Position numbers and translations under genes: made by a program | In this document: one piece after another, positions 25,701-33,802 of the stretch | Layout: every line of letters starts with the position of its first letter | Numbering within the stretch: position 1 is the stretch's first letter | Notes under the pieces: generated by a model | What the model was told of the DNA's origin: nothing | Databases searched by the model: none | What the model saw: the letters and a program-made list of their open reading frames with translations, nothing else | From: Clostridium fessum | GTDB lineage: Bacteria; Bacillota; Clostridia; Lachnospirales; Lachnospiraceae | NCBI RefSeq assembly: GCF_003024715.1 | Contig: NZ_PYLO01000006.1 | Location: 1-64,000 of the forward strand | DNA: 64,000 nt | Reading direction: 5' to 3'

Positions 25701-28700
25701 GCATCTGCATAGCAGGACTTAATATTTACCGAATAATTCGAATACTCCCTTACGTTTCCAATCAAACCTCCTGCCGATTCAATCTTATTTGTTCCATCTG
25801 CAGTTTCGATTGTTCCACTGACGTAACAATTTTCTACTGTCAGAGAACCATATACATCACCAACCAGGATGCCAACTCTCGCTTTATCGCCGGAAGCCTT
25901 AACCACCGCATTTTCTATGGTCAGATTCTTAATTTCACAATTCGAAGAAATTGCTCGAAACAATCCCACATAAGCATCGCCGACTACATTCAAGCCTTGA
26001 ATCGTATGTCCGCATCCATCAAATTCAGCTCCGGCCTGATTAATCGGGGCAAAGTCGTGACCGCCCATATCAATATCGCACATCAGTTTCGCTTTCCAGT
26101 TTGAACTGTTCGTATCTCGGAAATACGCAAGCTCTGCCCCTGTACTAATTTGATAATAACCATTTTCATCTTTGGCCGGTTCCACAACCGCCTGTCCATC
26201 CCACTGATCCTGCACCCATACCGCCTTAAATGTCACATTTCCTTCCGGCATTGTATAACTTGCACCGCTGGCATATGTCTTAGTTTCGTCACTCCAGCCT
26301 CCAAAATTCATGCCGTATACCTTAAAGGTATTCTCCGGAAGCGTAATCACGGTTCCGGCTGCGGCATTTTCCAGTGTCGGCGCCTTTCCCTGTGAATCCT
26401 TACGTCCAGACGTAAAGGTAATTGCATACTTCGCCGCGATTGGAAGATTTATTTCGATTGTATCTGTTTCTGTTGACGCGCTATCAGCGGTATAGCTCAA
26501 AACAATCGTTCCCGTGATACTTCCGTTTTGTCCCGGATCTGTTCTGTCTGTTGCCGGTGTTAGCTTAAAACCTTTTTCATCGGACCACTTCGCCTGAATT
26601 TTGTTATTTGTGATAACAATCTGTACAACCTGCAAAATTTCCTCTGATGTCGTCTCATTTGTCACTGTCTTCGCCTGCAGCGCTGCCGCTACCGCTTTTT
26701 TGACATCCGCTAATGTCTGCTCGGAAAATTCATAGGTTCCACTCTTCTCTTCCTCGCTGTCATCATAGGTTGAACCATCGCCCGTTGCTTGGACTCCAAA
26801 CGTATAGGTTCCGCTATCTGCAATCTGGGAGGTAAAATCGTAACTGGCTGCATCCGCCCCAAGTGTTACCCCAGCCCCCAGTGATGAACCATTCTTATAG
26901 AGCTGTACTTTATAACCCGACGCATTCTCAACCGGACTCCAGACGGCTTTTCCTTTTACTGTCTCATCCCATTTGACATCCGCAGGCGCTGCAAGCTGAA
27001 CAAGATTCACCTCTTTTGTCAGCGTGATTGAGCCAATCAAGCTTCCCTTATAATGGACATAAAGCTGTTTTTCATTTATACTGCCAAGAGCCAGCGATTT
27101 AGCAAATCGAATCTTTATCCCCCATCCATTTTCTGTTTTTTCCACTCCAGAAATTGTAACTTCGCCATACTCCATTCCATCTTCCTCGGATGAAAGGGTA
27201 AAATCTTTCGGCTGCAAACTATCTGTTCCTGCATATATAAGTTTAATTTCCCCTTCTGCTGTGGCACTTTCCGCATCGGTTGTCTGGAAAGTTCCTGTCA
27301 CAGTTTGTCTCGCAGGCATGGAAACCGGGTTGGCTTCCAAGGTGAAATCAAGGTTTCCTGGAATTGTAACACTATCTGTCCACGTCAGATATCCGGTCTT
27401 TTTGATTGTTACCGTATAAATTCCGTTTGCGAGTTCAATCTCAAAATCACCATCTGCATTGGTTGTGGTACTTTTTTCACTATTCCCCTTCTTAAAGATA
27501 ATCTCCGCACCATCAAGTCCTGTTTCTCCAGAGCTTACAGTTCCTGTTACCATATTGGTTGCCTGGAGGTAATCTGGTAAATCATCACCTGAAAATATCA
27601 CATCACCATTTGTTGTTTCCAGCGAAGGGAACTGATCTGCTTCAATTTTCCAGCTTGAATTTGAGTCATTTCCCCAGCCGATCTTGTTTTCCCAGAAATT
27701 GGTTGTTAAAAGTTCTGCTTTCGTGACACCTTCGCCATGGTGCTCTGTATGTTTGTTAGCAAAATTTCCATTATATCCGCCTGCCATATTTTGATAAGCA
27801 TAATTTTGATTTCCTGATACATAAACGGTTGAATCTCCACTATAGCCAAAAATTCTATCTACATAACTACTAAGTTTTTTTGTGGAAACTGTTTTCTGTA
27901 ATGCTACACTTTTTTCGATTATAACATTTACATTTCTTCCGCCAACTAAGCCACCGCAGCCACTATTACACTCTGTTGAAACACTTCCCATTGCCATGCA
28001 ATTTTCAATGTTTAATATATTTTTTGCTGAAACCAATCCAACCAAACCACCAGCCAATGAATTTTGAGAATCTGAGCCTGTACTCTTAACATCCGCATTA
28101 ACAACACAATTCTTTACCGTCAACGTGCTACTTGAAGGAACCTGTCCAATTAGTCCACCCGCTGCGTAGTTTCCTGTATTAAGAATCCCCGCATCATCAT
28201 CGCCATTGTCCTTGGCACCTTCAACATAACAATTTTCAATGATGGCTGTACCTGCTGTCGTTCTAGCAATCGCGCCTACATGTTTGAAATTTTTCGCCTC
28301 TTTAATTTTCACATTCGATAAAACTAAATTTTTTACCGTTCCTTTCACACTGCTAAACAACGGCTGTGAAATTCCACTCAAAGTATAGCCATCACCGTCT
28401 AAGCAAGTTGTTAATGTTCTTTCCTCCCACGGGTCAACTTCGCTAAGATCAATATTATTCCCCAATTTAATATATTTATTTACATTAGAATTGTACTGAC
28501 CACTTCCATTATACTGATTTTTATTTCCTTTACCCATGACGATAGACCACTGATCTGCCGTCGTAATCACATACGGATCTTCCAATGTACCGCTTCCCGT
28601 GATTCCTTCATCCGCATACAGCGCAATCCCCGCGTCTCCCACCTGCACATGGATCTCCGGCAAAGCAGTGTCTTCCGGTATCTCTTCGCTTTCCGGAATC

Positions 28701-29932
28701 ACCGGAATATAGGTATAGATCGCCCCCTTGTATTCTTCATTGGCTTTATCGTAGCCTTCCCAGGTCTTTTCTTCGGTTTCTTCTGGTTCGCCGTCCTCAT
28801 CGAAGCGGTCAAAATAGTCCTCCGGTGCCAGTCCGCCCTGAAATTCAGAATAGTCGCTGTTTTCCGCATCCAGTTTCCACGTGATACCCGACAAAGTCCG
28901 CTCGGTGGTTTCTTCTCCCATCGTCTCACGCACGGTAAGAGTCTCCGGGAACTGGATGTCGGATTCTTTGCTTCCAAGCGGGAGAAGCTGATCGGTGATC
29001 GATTCTTCCAACGGTGCAAATTCCAGCGTCGTTTTCGCCTGCTCTTCTTCCAGGACCGTGATCTGGATCACTGGAAGTTCATCCTCATCTACCTCATAAT
29101 TGCTGCTTTTCAGCTCTGCGCGAAACAGGTAGATACCCGGATTTTCTCCATCATAACGGGATGCCTGGCTCTCTTCTGCATCCAGAACCCAGCGCACCTT
29201 TACTTTTCGCCAGAAACCTTTCTTTTCGCCAATCTCTTCCTCGGTCTTCTCATCCGTCTTGACATCTTCATTCAAATCTGCATTTCCACCCGAAGAACCG
29301 AAATCTGTCTTACCGGAATCATCTTTTTCATCGGATTCCTTCTTCCCAGAATCTGAATTTTCGCCCTTTTCATCCGATCCATTCTCTCCAGAATCCGAAT
29401 CTTCGCCTTTTCCGTCCGATTCACCGTTCCCCGGATTTGCATTTTCATCCTGAGAGTCCCCATTTTCCGCCGAATTTCCATCTTTCCCAGAATCTCCCTG
29501 TTCACCTGAACCGGATTCCGCTTTCTCTAAGCCCTCTTCCCCTTCGCTTTTGTCTTTGCTATCCTCTCCGGCATCTTTTCCTTCAGTATCTTCTTTTTCT
29601 CCATTCTCTTCACTGTCTGTCTTTTCCAGCACGGCATCATCATTTGTGCGGTTGGCAAACGCAGCTACATTCTCATCGCTCCCTGCGTCAGGCACATCTT
29701 CGGTTTGCCCCCCCCCGCTGACAAAAACGTCTATGCTGTCCGGCATCTCCAGATCCTGATACCGGGTGCCATAGGGAACTTTCTGATACAGGACCTGTTC
29801 CGATAAGCTCTCGATCTCCCGGATCTGATAAAAATTCGTGTTCGCATAAACTCTAGGCACAGAGCCATATGAACTGCACGTTATCACCACCACCATTCCT
29901 GCTGCCAGGATTCTTCTTTTTCTCCTTCTCAT
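22760..29932 (-). CDS. Giant secreted multi-domain cell-wall protein
   Basis: About 2390 residues. Signal peptide at about 1-30 (Arg/Lys-rich, hydrophobic core, cleavage near VYA-NT). Then a low-complexity Glu/Asp/Ser/Gly/Lys region (about 95-240), two beta modules (about 240-440), a GLUG-repeat block (about 450-770; GGLIGQV, GGLVGLVS), a carboxypeptidase-regulatory-like module (about 795-875), a fibronectin III-like module (about 980-1080), an InlB/Listeria-Bacteroides repeat (FGGWSDE, about 1170-1245), a second GLUG block (about 1260-1580), a BIG2 Ig-like domain (about 1600-1680), an MBG-like module (about 2010-2100), a fibronectin III domain (about 2100-2185), and C-terminal cell-wall-binding repeats (GWVYDYSAGKWYYVDENTG, about 2230-2390). 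No LPXTG. The ATG at 29932 has AGAGGA upstream; one six codons earlier is possible. Likely a surface adhesin or matrix protein; it interrupts the rqcP-yabP cluster. Confidence 0.85.
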   Translation of the reverse strand: MRRRKRRILAAGMVVVITCSSYGSVPRVYANTNFYQIREIESLSEQVLYQKVPYGTRYQDLEMPDSIDVFVSGGGQTEDVPDAGSDENVAAFANRTNDDAVLEKTDSEENGEKEDTEGKDAGEDSKDKSEGEEGLEKAESGSGEQGDSGKDGNSAENGDSQDENANPGNGESDGKGEDSDSGENGSDEKGENSDSGKKESDEKDDSGKTDFGSSGGNADLNEDVKTDEKTEEEIGEKKGFWRKVKVRWVLDAEESQASRYDGENPGIYLFRAELKSSNYEVDEDELPVIQITVLEEEQAKTTLEFAPLEESITDQLLPLGSKESDIQFPETLTVRETMGEETTERTLSGITWKLDAENSDYSEFQGGLAPEDYFDRFDEDGEPEETEEKTWEGYDKANEEYKGAIYTYIPVIPESEEIPEDTALPEIHVQVGDAGIALYADEGITGSGTLEDPYVITTADQWSIVMGKGNKNQYNGSGQYNSNVNKYIKLGNNIDLSEVDPWEERTLTTCLDGDGYTLSGISQPLFSSVKGTVKNLVLSNVKIKEAKNFKHVGAIARTTAGTAIIENCYVEGAKDNGDDDAGILNTGNYAAGGLIGQVPSSSTLTVKNCVVNADVKSTGSDSQNSLAGGLVGLVSAKNILNIENCMAMGSVSTECNSGCGGLVGGRNVNVIIEKSVALQKTVSTKKLSSYVDRIFGYSGDSTVYVSGNQNYAYQNMAGGYNGNFANKHTEHHGEGVTKAELLTTNFWENKIGWGNDSNSSWKIEADQFPSLETTNGDVIFSGDDLPDYLQATNMVTGTVSSGETGLDGAEIIFKKGNSEKSTTTNADGDFEIELANGIYTVTIKKTGYLTWTDSVTIPGNLDFTLEANPVSMPARQTVTGTFQTTDAESATAEGEIKLIYAGTDSLQPKDFTLSSEEDGMEYGEVTISGVEKTENGWGIKIRFAKSLALGSINEKQLYVHYKGSLIGSITLTKEVNLVQLAAPADVKWDETVKGKAVWSPVENASGYKVQLYKNGSSLGAGVTLGADAASYDFTSQIADSGTYTFGVQATGDGSTYDDSEEEKSGTYEFSEQTLADVKKAVAAALQAKTVTNETTSEEILQVVQIVITNNKIQAKWSDEKGFKLTPATDRTDPGQNGSITGTIVLSYTADSASTETDTIEINLPIAAKYAITFTSGRKDSQGKAPTLENAAAGTVITLPENTFKVYGMNFGGWSDETKTYASGASYTMPEGNVTFKAVWVQDQWDGQAVVEPAKDENGYYQISTGAELAYFRDTNSSNWKAKLMCDIDMGGHDFAPINQAGAEFDGCGHTIQGLNVVGDAYVGLFRAISSNCEIKNLTIENAVVKASGDKARVGILVGDVYGSLTVENCYVSGTIETADGTNKIESAGGLIGNVREYSNYSVNIKSCYADAKIKGTTDKGFAGGLVGWTGGTTTIDNSYAVVDMDVDKGYYIGGLVGSGNVTISHSYAAGETLTKNPTGASVAGISSNGSISSCVSIFPEMRSLNRIGGRTGSYQNNYGFAGTVARKSDGMILTPEPDMMGADKLYGADAAAADLKNPAFYKGLGWDFDSTWMMDSTGEYAFPILKNQTLRPDLTLDLTPSVTGITLDKTNETIYPRGSVQLTATVDVANGASREVTWKSSDPAVKVEDGLVTAADVANGTYIITAISKADPSKQAECQLTVDTAEHTVTVGRENTINSLNAVVKAYASLDDAKKETNPISTIGSETGTFTFSRKAGEKVYLAFTGLDPKDVVSEVTITGENNSKVNATICNLENPTVYCFTMPCSDASVQVSYAENMNAYQYTWFVGQEWGTWGTTAAFETKEWSGVDHIGSLEVTKIINGKLFKEFNIKSMSLYKKGSVTTKKVNSRAELKENGDYYIEKDNTTGLPTLYVYLAGPGMVAVDIEVKNDQTAIFSITKKPESSSYYMLDKPAARAGEVVTATLTNEGVRQMKENPNKNACLTYSGGFLVVIYPPKFTESDGKWTASFKMPAQDVETHVYFGDKDKVTLNGTDKEVDYDGTPKSVGDGIQATIGGQDLSEQFQGQYEVHYEGVNGTVYFSTTPPTNAGTYSCRIKIPDSNVNYKSDPITVRLTIKKIATKTPKAPQAAAWTDTSVTLEAPSAFVDGTAIPAGYEVEYCVDQGEWQDSPVFTGLTPETTYNFYVRLKEGVNTTASAASEAVTVQTKKASSDPSNPTKPNPSNPNPSTPGNPQGTATSSRDRSTSTWVKESAGWRYRLSNGTYLSGSLVLDPMTGRQVEQVVWKQLRGAWWAFGADGYIRTGWVYDYSAGKWYYVDENTGMRTGWYLDPQDGRWYYLDPATGEMLTEWQLIPDLGYVYLNPYAPQPTWAYDEALKTWVYMEGAGRPYGSLYMAEWTPDGYYVNADGVWEPAR
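29708..29716 (-). repeat. Run of nine G inside the giant gene
   Basis: Nine consecutive G on the coding strand encode Gly-Gly-Gly in VSGGGQTED, about residue 73-75 of the chosen start. Gain or loss of one base would shift the frame and truncate the protein after about 80 residues. Such tracts are classic slipped-strand phase-variation sites. Confidence 0.7.
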
Positions 29933-29979
29933 ACGCTTTTTTCCTCTCATTCTCGAAATGTTGATTATCCGTCATAAAG

Positions 29980-29991
29980 TGTGTATACACA
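29980..29991. promoter_or_regulatory. Palindromic operator candidate TGTGTATACACA
   Basis: A perfect 12-bp palindrome between the promoter at 30014-30042 and the giant gene start. It is a plausible site for the TetR-type regulator encoded next door; this is inferred from position only. Confidence 0.45.
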
Positions 29992-30013
29992 AATGAGTCG
30001 TCACTATATTTAT

Positions 30014-30042
30014 ATTATAATAATCAACTCTCACAAATTCAA
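30014..30042 (-). promoter_or_regulatory. Promoter of the giant wall protein gene
   Basis: Minus strand: TTGAAT (30042-30037), 17-bp spacer, TATAAT (30019-30014), giving a leader of about 75 nt. Confidence 0.75.
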
Positions 30043-30071
30043 GACAGAATCTGTTCTTTTAAGCGCATAAA

Positions 30072-30100
30072 GAAAAACGAGACGACCGAAGTCGTCTCGT
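30072..30100 (-). terminator. Terminator of the tetR gene
   Basis: ACGAGACGAC (30077-30086), CGAA loop, GTCGTCTCGT (30091-30100); the minus strand continues TTTTTCTTT. A strong perfect 10-bp stem. Confidence 0.85.
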
Positions 30101-30168
30101 AAAAGTCTAACTTTGAGGGGGCACCTCAATTCTCTTGACTTCTTTTTTTATTTCCGTTCTTTATATGA

Positions 30169-30834
30169 TTATTTCTCCAGGTTCTCCGGGGTTCTGCACC
30201 ATGTCAGGAGCATTTCTTTTAAAAATTCCAGTTCCTGCGTGTGGTCTGCCTTGTGATCGTCCGCCCACACAATTCCCTGTGCATAGCGCTCAGCCACTGC
30301 CAGCATCGCAATCGCAACGCTTGTAAATAACTGCTGCTCCGGAATATCGGTCCGGATGCTTTTATCGCTCCTCGCCTGCTCATAGAACTTATGATACAGC
30401 GCTCCTGCCGGCTTCAAAACATCCAGATGTTCAGCCAGCGCTTCCCCCTTGACTTTCTCCCGGGAGATAAAGTTTTTATAGTTATTACTGAACCGGAGCA
30501 TTTCCGGTCGTTCCCGGTAAATCCGGATGATCTGGTCCGTATAAAACTCAATGTACTGATACGCCGTGAATGATTCAAATATCTCCGGTCCCTTTTCTTC
30601 CAGAATCTCCTTCCAGAGATCGCCCCAGATTTTTCCGCTGATCGCTATCACAAGCTTGACCTTCGTCTGATAATAGTTATATAGGGTCGCAACGCCCACT
30701 TCCGCAGCGTCCGCCACCCTCTGTAAACTGACATTCTCGATCCCATATTGCGAAAACAGCCTGAATCCAGCTTCCATCAGCTGTTCTTTCCGGCGCATCG
30801 CCTCTTTTTCATCCCGCTCTATATTTCTTGGCAT
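30169..30834 (-). CDS. TetR/AcrR family transcriptional regulator
   Basis: A 221-residue repressor-type protein. The N-terminal helix-turn-helix reads GFRLFSQYGIENVSLQRVAD then VGVATLYNYYQTK (about 22-58), the TetR pattern. The C-terminal ligand domain (about 70-215) gives no ligand clue. GGAGG lies five bases before the ATG. It begins 38 bases after rqcP and ends in its own strong terminator, immediately upstream of the giant wall-protein gene on the same strand. The promoter region of that gene contains a perfect palindrome, so it is the likely target; self-regulation is not visible. Confidence 0.9.
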   Translation of the reverse strand: MPRNIERDEKEAMRRKEQLMEAGFRLFSQYGIENVSLQRVADAAEVGVATLYNYYQTKVKLVIAISGKIWGDLWKEILEEKGPEIFESFTAYQYIEFYTDQIIRIYRERPEMLRFSNNYKNFISREKVKGEALAEHLDVLKPAGALYHKFYEQARSDKSIRTDIPEQQLFTSVAIAMLAVAERYAQGIVWADDHKADHTQELEFLKEMLLTWCRTPENLEK

Positions 30835-30872
30835 TTCGTCCTCCGCGCCTTTTACTGACGTCTCTTGGATTT

Positions 30873-31112
30873 TTACAGGTATTCAAACATTTCTTTGGCA
30901 TCTTCCTTGCGGATGGTCTCCTGTACGCTTGTAACGCGGACCTTCACCGATTTATTGCCGAAAGCAATTTCAATCACATCCCCAACCTTAACCTCTGCAC
31001 TGGCTCTTGCCACTTTATCATTCAGCATCACTCGTCCGCTGTCACACGCTTCATTGGCTACGGTTCTTCTCTTGATGATGCGGGACACTTTCAAATACTT
31101 ATCTAGCCTCAT
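30873..31112 (-). CDS. rqcP: S4-domain ribosome quality-control factor RqcP (YabO)
   Basis: A 79-residue protein that is almost only an S4 RNA-binding domain: MRLDKYLKVSRIIKRRT at the start, then ANEACDSGRVMLND (about 19-32). In B. subtilis RqcP (YabO) works with RqcH on stalled 50S subunits to add alanine tails. The open frame starts 27 codons earlier, but AGGAAAAAT directly precedes this ATG and family members begin exactly with MRLDKYLK. It lies between hup and yabP as in Bacillus, except for the tetR-giant gene insertion downstream. Confidence 0.92.
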   Translation of the reverse strand: MRLDKYLKVSRIIKRRTVANEACDSGRVMLNDKVARASAEVKVGDVIEIAFGNKSVKVRVTSVQETIRKEDAKEMFEYL

Positions 31113-31183
31113 ATTTTTCCTTTCCATACCCCCTTGCAGGGCACTTTCATCCTGGCGGAATCCCTTCGCTCCTATAATACTAA

Positions 31184-31214
31184 AGCCCTCCATGATATTT
31201 CATCACGAAGGGCT
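31184..31214 (-). terminator. Terminator between hup and rqcP
   Basis: Minus strand: AGCCCTTCGTGAT (31214-31202) pairs with ATCATGGAGGGCT (31196-31184), followed by TTAGTATT. The T run is weak, so it may only reduce rqcP transcription. Confidence 0.55.
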
Positions 31215-31242
31215 GTCTGTCACACATATATGTCTGAGATAA

Positions 31243-31518
31243 TTATGCGTTTACCATATCCTTTAATGCTTTACCAGCTTTGAACTTCGGAGTCTTGGAA
31301 GCTGCGATCGGCATGGTCTCGCCGGTCTTCGGGTTTCTTCCCTCTCTAGCTGCTCTCTCAGCTACCTCAAAAGTACCAAAGCCAACCAGCTGAATCTTTC
31401 CGCCCTTAACCAGTTCCTCGGATACTGCATCTGTGAAAGCCTTGATTGCCTTCTCTGCGTCTTTCTTGGAAAGCTCTGCTTTCTCAGCTACAACTGCGAT
31501 TAATTCTGTCTTGTTCAT
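31243..31518 (-). CDS. hup: HU family DNA-binding protein
   Basis: A 91-residue histone-like protein. It begins [21 protein letters not shown] and has the beta-arm signature [22 protein letters not shown] (about 46-67 region) with the conserved Pro that kinks DNA. HU compacts the nucleoid and assists replication and recombination. AGGAGG lies nine bases before the ATG and a near-consensus promoter precedes it. In many Clostridia hup sits directly upstream of rqcP, as here. Confidence 0.97.
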   Translation of the reverse strand: MNKTELIAVVAEKAELSKKDAEKAIKAFTDAVSEELVKGGKIQLVGFGTFEVAERAAREGRNPKTGETMPIAASKTPKFKAGKALKDMVNA

Positions 31519-31598
31519 CGTATATTCCTCCTAGCTTATATCTTTGCACATGAATCCTCTTAGTTTTCTTCGTACATGCCCGCAAATCTTACTTTACA

Positions 31599-31627
31599 TT
31601 TATATACATTTCTCCTTGCTTTGTCAA
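31599..31627 (-). promoter_or_regulatory. hup promoter
   Basis: Minus strand: TTGACA (31627-31622), 17-bp spacer, TATAAA (31604-31599); leader of about 75 nt. Confidence 0.8.
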
Positions 31628-31761
31628 GGTTTTTTGCACTTTTCCTCACATTCCGAACCGACAATCGTTACGACTCGCAAATAGGAATTTTCTAAACTGA
31701 AAATTCCGTACGATGCCGTTGAGGCAGCAGATTATTCCGATTTTAAATGCGAAACATCGCC

Positions 31762-31807
31762 AAAATCATAGTGTGAAGCACACGCAAGCACTTCACACTG
31801 TGATTTT
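31762..31807. terminator. Strong hairpin between hup and nhaC
   Basis: AAAATCATAGTGTGAAG (31762-31778) pairs with CTTCACACTGTGATTTT (31791-31807) with one mismatch, followed by T on the plus strand and flanked by A. No gene points into it from the left, so it may insulate the hup promoter from the nhaC promoter. The rest of 31628-31966 holds no gene; 31808-31865 resembles 33579-33640. Confidence 0.55.
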
Positions 31808-31966
31808 TTGGTGAAAACCCGTGTAGTATCTGTGAAATCCCTTGTGCTTTTATCTCATTTCCGCTCATGTTTTCTATCGTTTTTGCATGCTTTTCTCCGT
31901 CTTTCAGAATATCGTTTTTACAGGCTTTCGTCAACCTTTTCGTTACAGTTACACTGTCTTCTTTAC

Positions 31967-31995
31967 TTGCCTGAATCCCATTCTTATGGTAAGAT
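31967..31995 (+). promoter_or_regulatory. Promoter of the first nhaC gene
   Basis: Plus strand: TTGCCT (31967-31972), 17-bp spacer, TAAGAT (31990-31995). Confidence 0.6.
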
Positions 31996-32051
31996 CAAAT
32001 AATGTATATCCGGCCTATTACGGCAAACATATAGAAAGGCTGAAAATTATT

Positions 32052-33380
32052 ATGAAAAAGCAAAAACTATCTTCCCTTCTGCCTATCGCTGTATTTCTGA
32101 TCTTTTATCTGGGGCTAGGAATCTGGTCAGAATATATCATGAAGATCCCGATGGGCTTTTACAACATTCCGATTGTTGTCGCATTTATGCTTGCGATCCT
32201 GACGGCCTGTTTCCAGAACCGTTCTCTTTCCTTTGACCGGAAACTGGAGCTGATGGGGCAAGGCATCGGAGATAAGAACATCATCACCATGCTTCTCATC
32301 TTCCTGACAGCCGGAACCTTTGTCGGTGTCGTAGGACGAAGCAGTGCTGAAAGCGTTGCTTATCTGATGCTGTCTCTTATCCCGGCCCGTTTTTCCGTTG
32401 CTGTTCTCTTTGTGGTAGCGTGCTTTGTCTCTACCTCCATGGGAACCTCCGTTGGAACCATCACCCTGATCGTTCCGATTGCCACTGCCGTATCTGAGAC
32501 CTCTGGTTTCTCTCTGGCCCTTTGCGTCGCATCTGTCATCGGCGGTGCCATGTTTGGAGATAATCTCTCTTTCATCTCCGATACAACCATCGCAGCCTGC
32601 AACGGTCAGGGATGTGCTATGAAGGATAAATTCCGTGAGAACTTCGGCATCGCACTTCCGGCTGCCATCGCTTCCCTGGCACTTATCCTGGTCGTTTCCT
32701 TCCATCAGGATCCGGGAGCTGCCATCATAAAACCATACAACCTGATTCAGCTGATCCCCTATCTTCTGGTATTAGCAGGCGGCATTGCCGGTATTCAGGT
32801 ATTTGTCGTTCTGTTAGTCGGAATCGTATCCGGTGCCATCATTATGCTGGGCTCCGGCCAGACTACTCCCTGGGAAATGCTTACCAACATGGGTTCCGGC
32901 ACTTCCGGCATGTTTGAGACCAGTATGGTTGCCATCTTAGTTGCAGCTATGTGCGCACTGATCCGTGAAAACGGTGGCTTCGACGTTCTTCTTAACGTTA
33001 TTCATCGCATCTTCCGTGGAAAACGCGGCGGTCAGTTTGGTGTCGGCCTTTTAGTTACCCTGCTGGATATCGCAACTGCCAATAACACAGTAGCTATCGT
33101 TATGGCTAATCCTATTGCAAAGGAAATTTCTGAAGATTATGGCATCAGTGCCAGAAAGACAGCCTCCCTTCTGGATACCTTTTCCTGTATCTCCCAGGGA
33201 ATCCTGCCTTACGGTGCTCAGATGCTGGTAGCATTATCGGCGGTTCATGAGCTGGGCTATGAACTGTCTGCCTTTGAGGTCATGCCGCTTCTGTTCTATC
33301 CAAGCATGCTGTTTATCAGTTCTTTAATCTGTATCTTTCTGCTTCCAGAGCGCGGAGACCGTGTCAAAGCAAAAAAATAA
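32052..33380 (+). CDS. nhaC: NhaC family Na+/H+ antiporter-like transporter
   Basis: A 442-residue membrane protein with about eleven hydrophobic segments. The NhaC/arsenic-pump superfamily features seen are the repeated motif FGDNLSFISDTTIAAC (about 180-195) and a second half with LLDIATANNTVAIVMANPIAKEI (about 345-367). Substrate could be Na+/H+ or an organic acid coupled to ions (MleN-like); sequence alone does not say. I start at the ATG at 32052, preceded by GAAAGG, since the upstream extension is rich in Phe/Cys and lies in promoter sequence. It stands alone, flanked on both sides by similar ~57-bp segments, and ends in the hairpin at 33429-33463. Confidence 0.85.
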   Translation: MKKQKLSSLLPIAVFLIFYLGLGIWSEYIMKIPMGFYNIPIVVAFMLAILTACFQNRSLSFDRKLELMGQGIGDKNIITMLLIFLTAGTFVGVVGRSSAESVAYLMLSLIPARFSVAVLFVVACFVSTSMGTSVGTITLIVPIATAVSETSGFSLALCVASVIGGAMFGDNLSFISDTTIAACNGQGCAMKDKFRENFGIALPAAIASLALILVVSFHQDPGAAIIKPYNLIQLIPYLLVLAGGIAGIQVFVVLLVGIVSGAIIMLGSGQTTPWEMLTNMGSGTSGMFETSMVAILVAAMCALIRENGGFDVLLNVIHRIFRGKRGGQFGVGLLVTLLDIATANNTVAIVMANPIAKEISEDYGISARKTASLLDTFSCISQGILPYGAQMLVALSAVHELGYELSAFEVMPLLFYPSMLFISSLICIFLLPERGDRVKAKK

Positions 33381-33426
33381 CAGCGGAACCCTTTCCACTG
33401 CACACATAAACGCATTGAGGCATAAA

Positions 33427-33507
33427 GAAGAGCTGTCCGACTTTCTCGTCATCAGACAGCTCTTTTATGAAATATCTCGAAGTTTCACTATATAACCTCT
33501 CTTTCTT
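33427..33507 (-). repeat. 78-nt element with heptapeptide frame and terminator, copy 1
   Basis: Nearly identical to 36053-36131. Minus strand: AGAGAGG (33502-33496), seven bases, then GTG AAA CTT CGA GAT ATT TCA TAA (33488-33465) encoding MKLRDIS, then the hairpin AGAGCTGTC (33463-33455)/GACAGCTCT (33437-33429). On the plus strand the hairpin, followed by TTTT, terminates nhaC. Confidence 0.7.
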
Positions 33508-33508
33508 A

Positions 33509-33537
33509 ATTTTAACAAAAAAGGGGCGTGTTCACAA
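33509..33537 (-). promoter_or_regulatory. Possible promoter driving the 78-nt element, copy 1
   Basis: Minus strand: TTGTGA (33537-33532), 17-bp spacer, TAAAAT (33514-33509), predicted start at about 33502, right at the AGAGAGG of the element. Confidence 0.45.
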
Positions 33538-33681
33538 TTTATTTACTCATGCGTTTGTCGTGCGCCTTGCTGTGCTTTTTCTGTGAAAAATCATGGAGTA
33601 TCTGTGAACTCCCCTGCGCTTTCGTCTGTTTTTCGATATATCTGTTATATCAAATACCAGTTTTTATCAAATACAGGACTA

Positions 33682-33757
33682 TCAAAAACAGGATCGATGG
33701 ACAACCGCCCAGGAGTTTTATCTCTCTTTACGTTTTCCATCGATCCCGTCTTTTTTT
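33682..33757. terminator. Bidirectional terminator after spoVT
   Basis: GGATCGATGG (33691-33700) pairs with CCATCGATCC (33737-33746); TTTTTTT follows on the plus strand and TGTTTTTGAT on the minus strand. It ends spoVT. No gene is seen in 33381-33802. Confidence 0.75.
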
Positions 33758-33802
33758 CTCTCACCGCCTGTTTCCAGGCAGATTTATCTCATTTATCTTT
33801 TT

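Noticed and set aside
28649-29356. 235-residue plus-strand frame opposite the giant gene
   Set aside because: It is antisense to clear secreted-protein modules and has no ribosome site.
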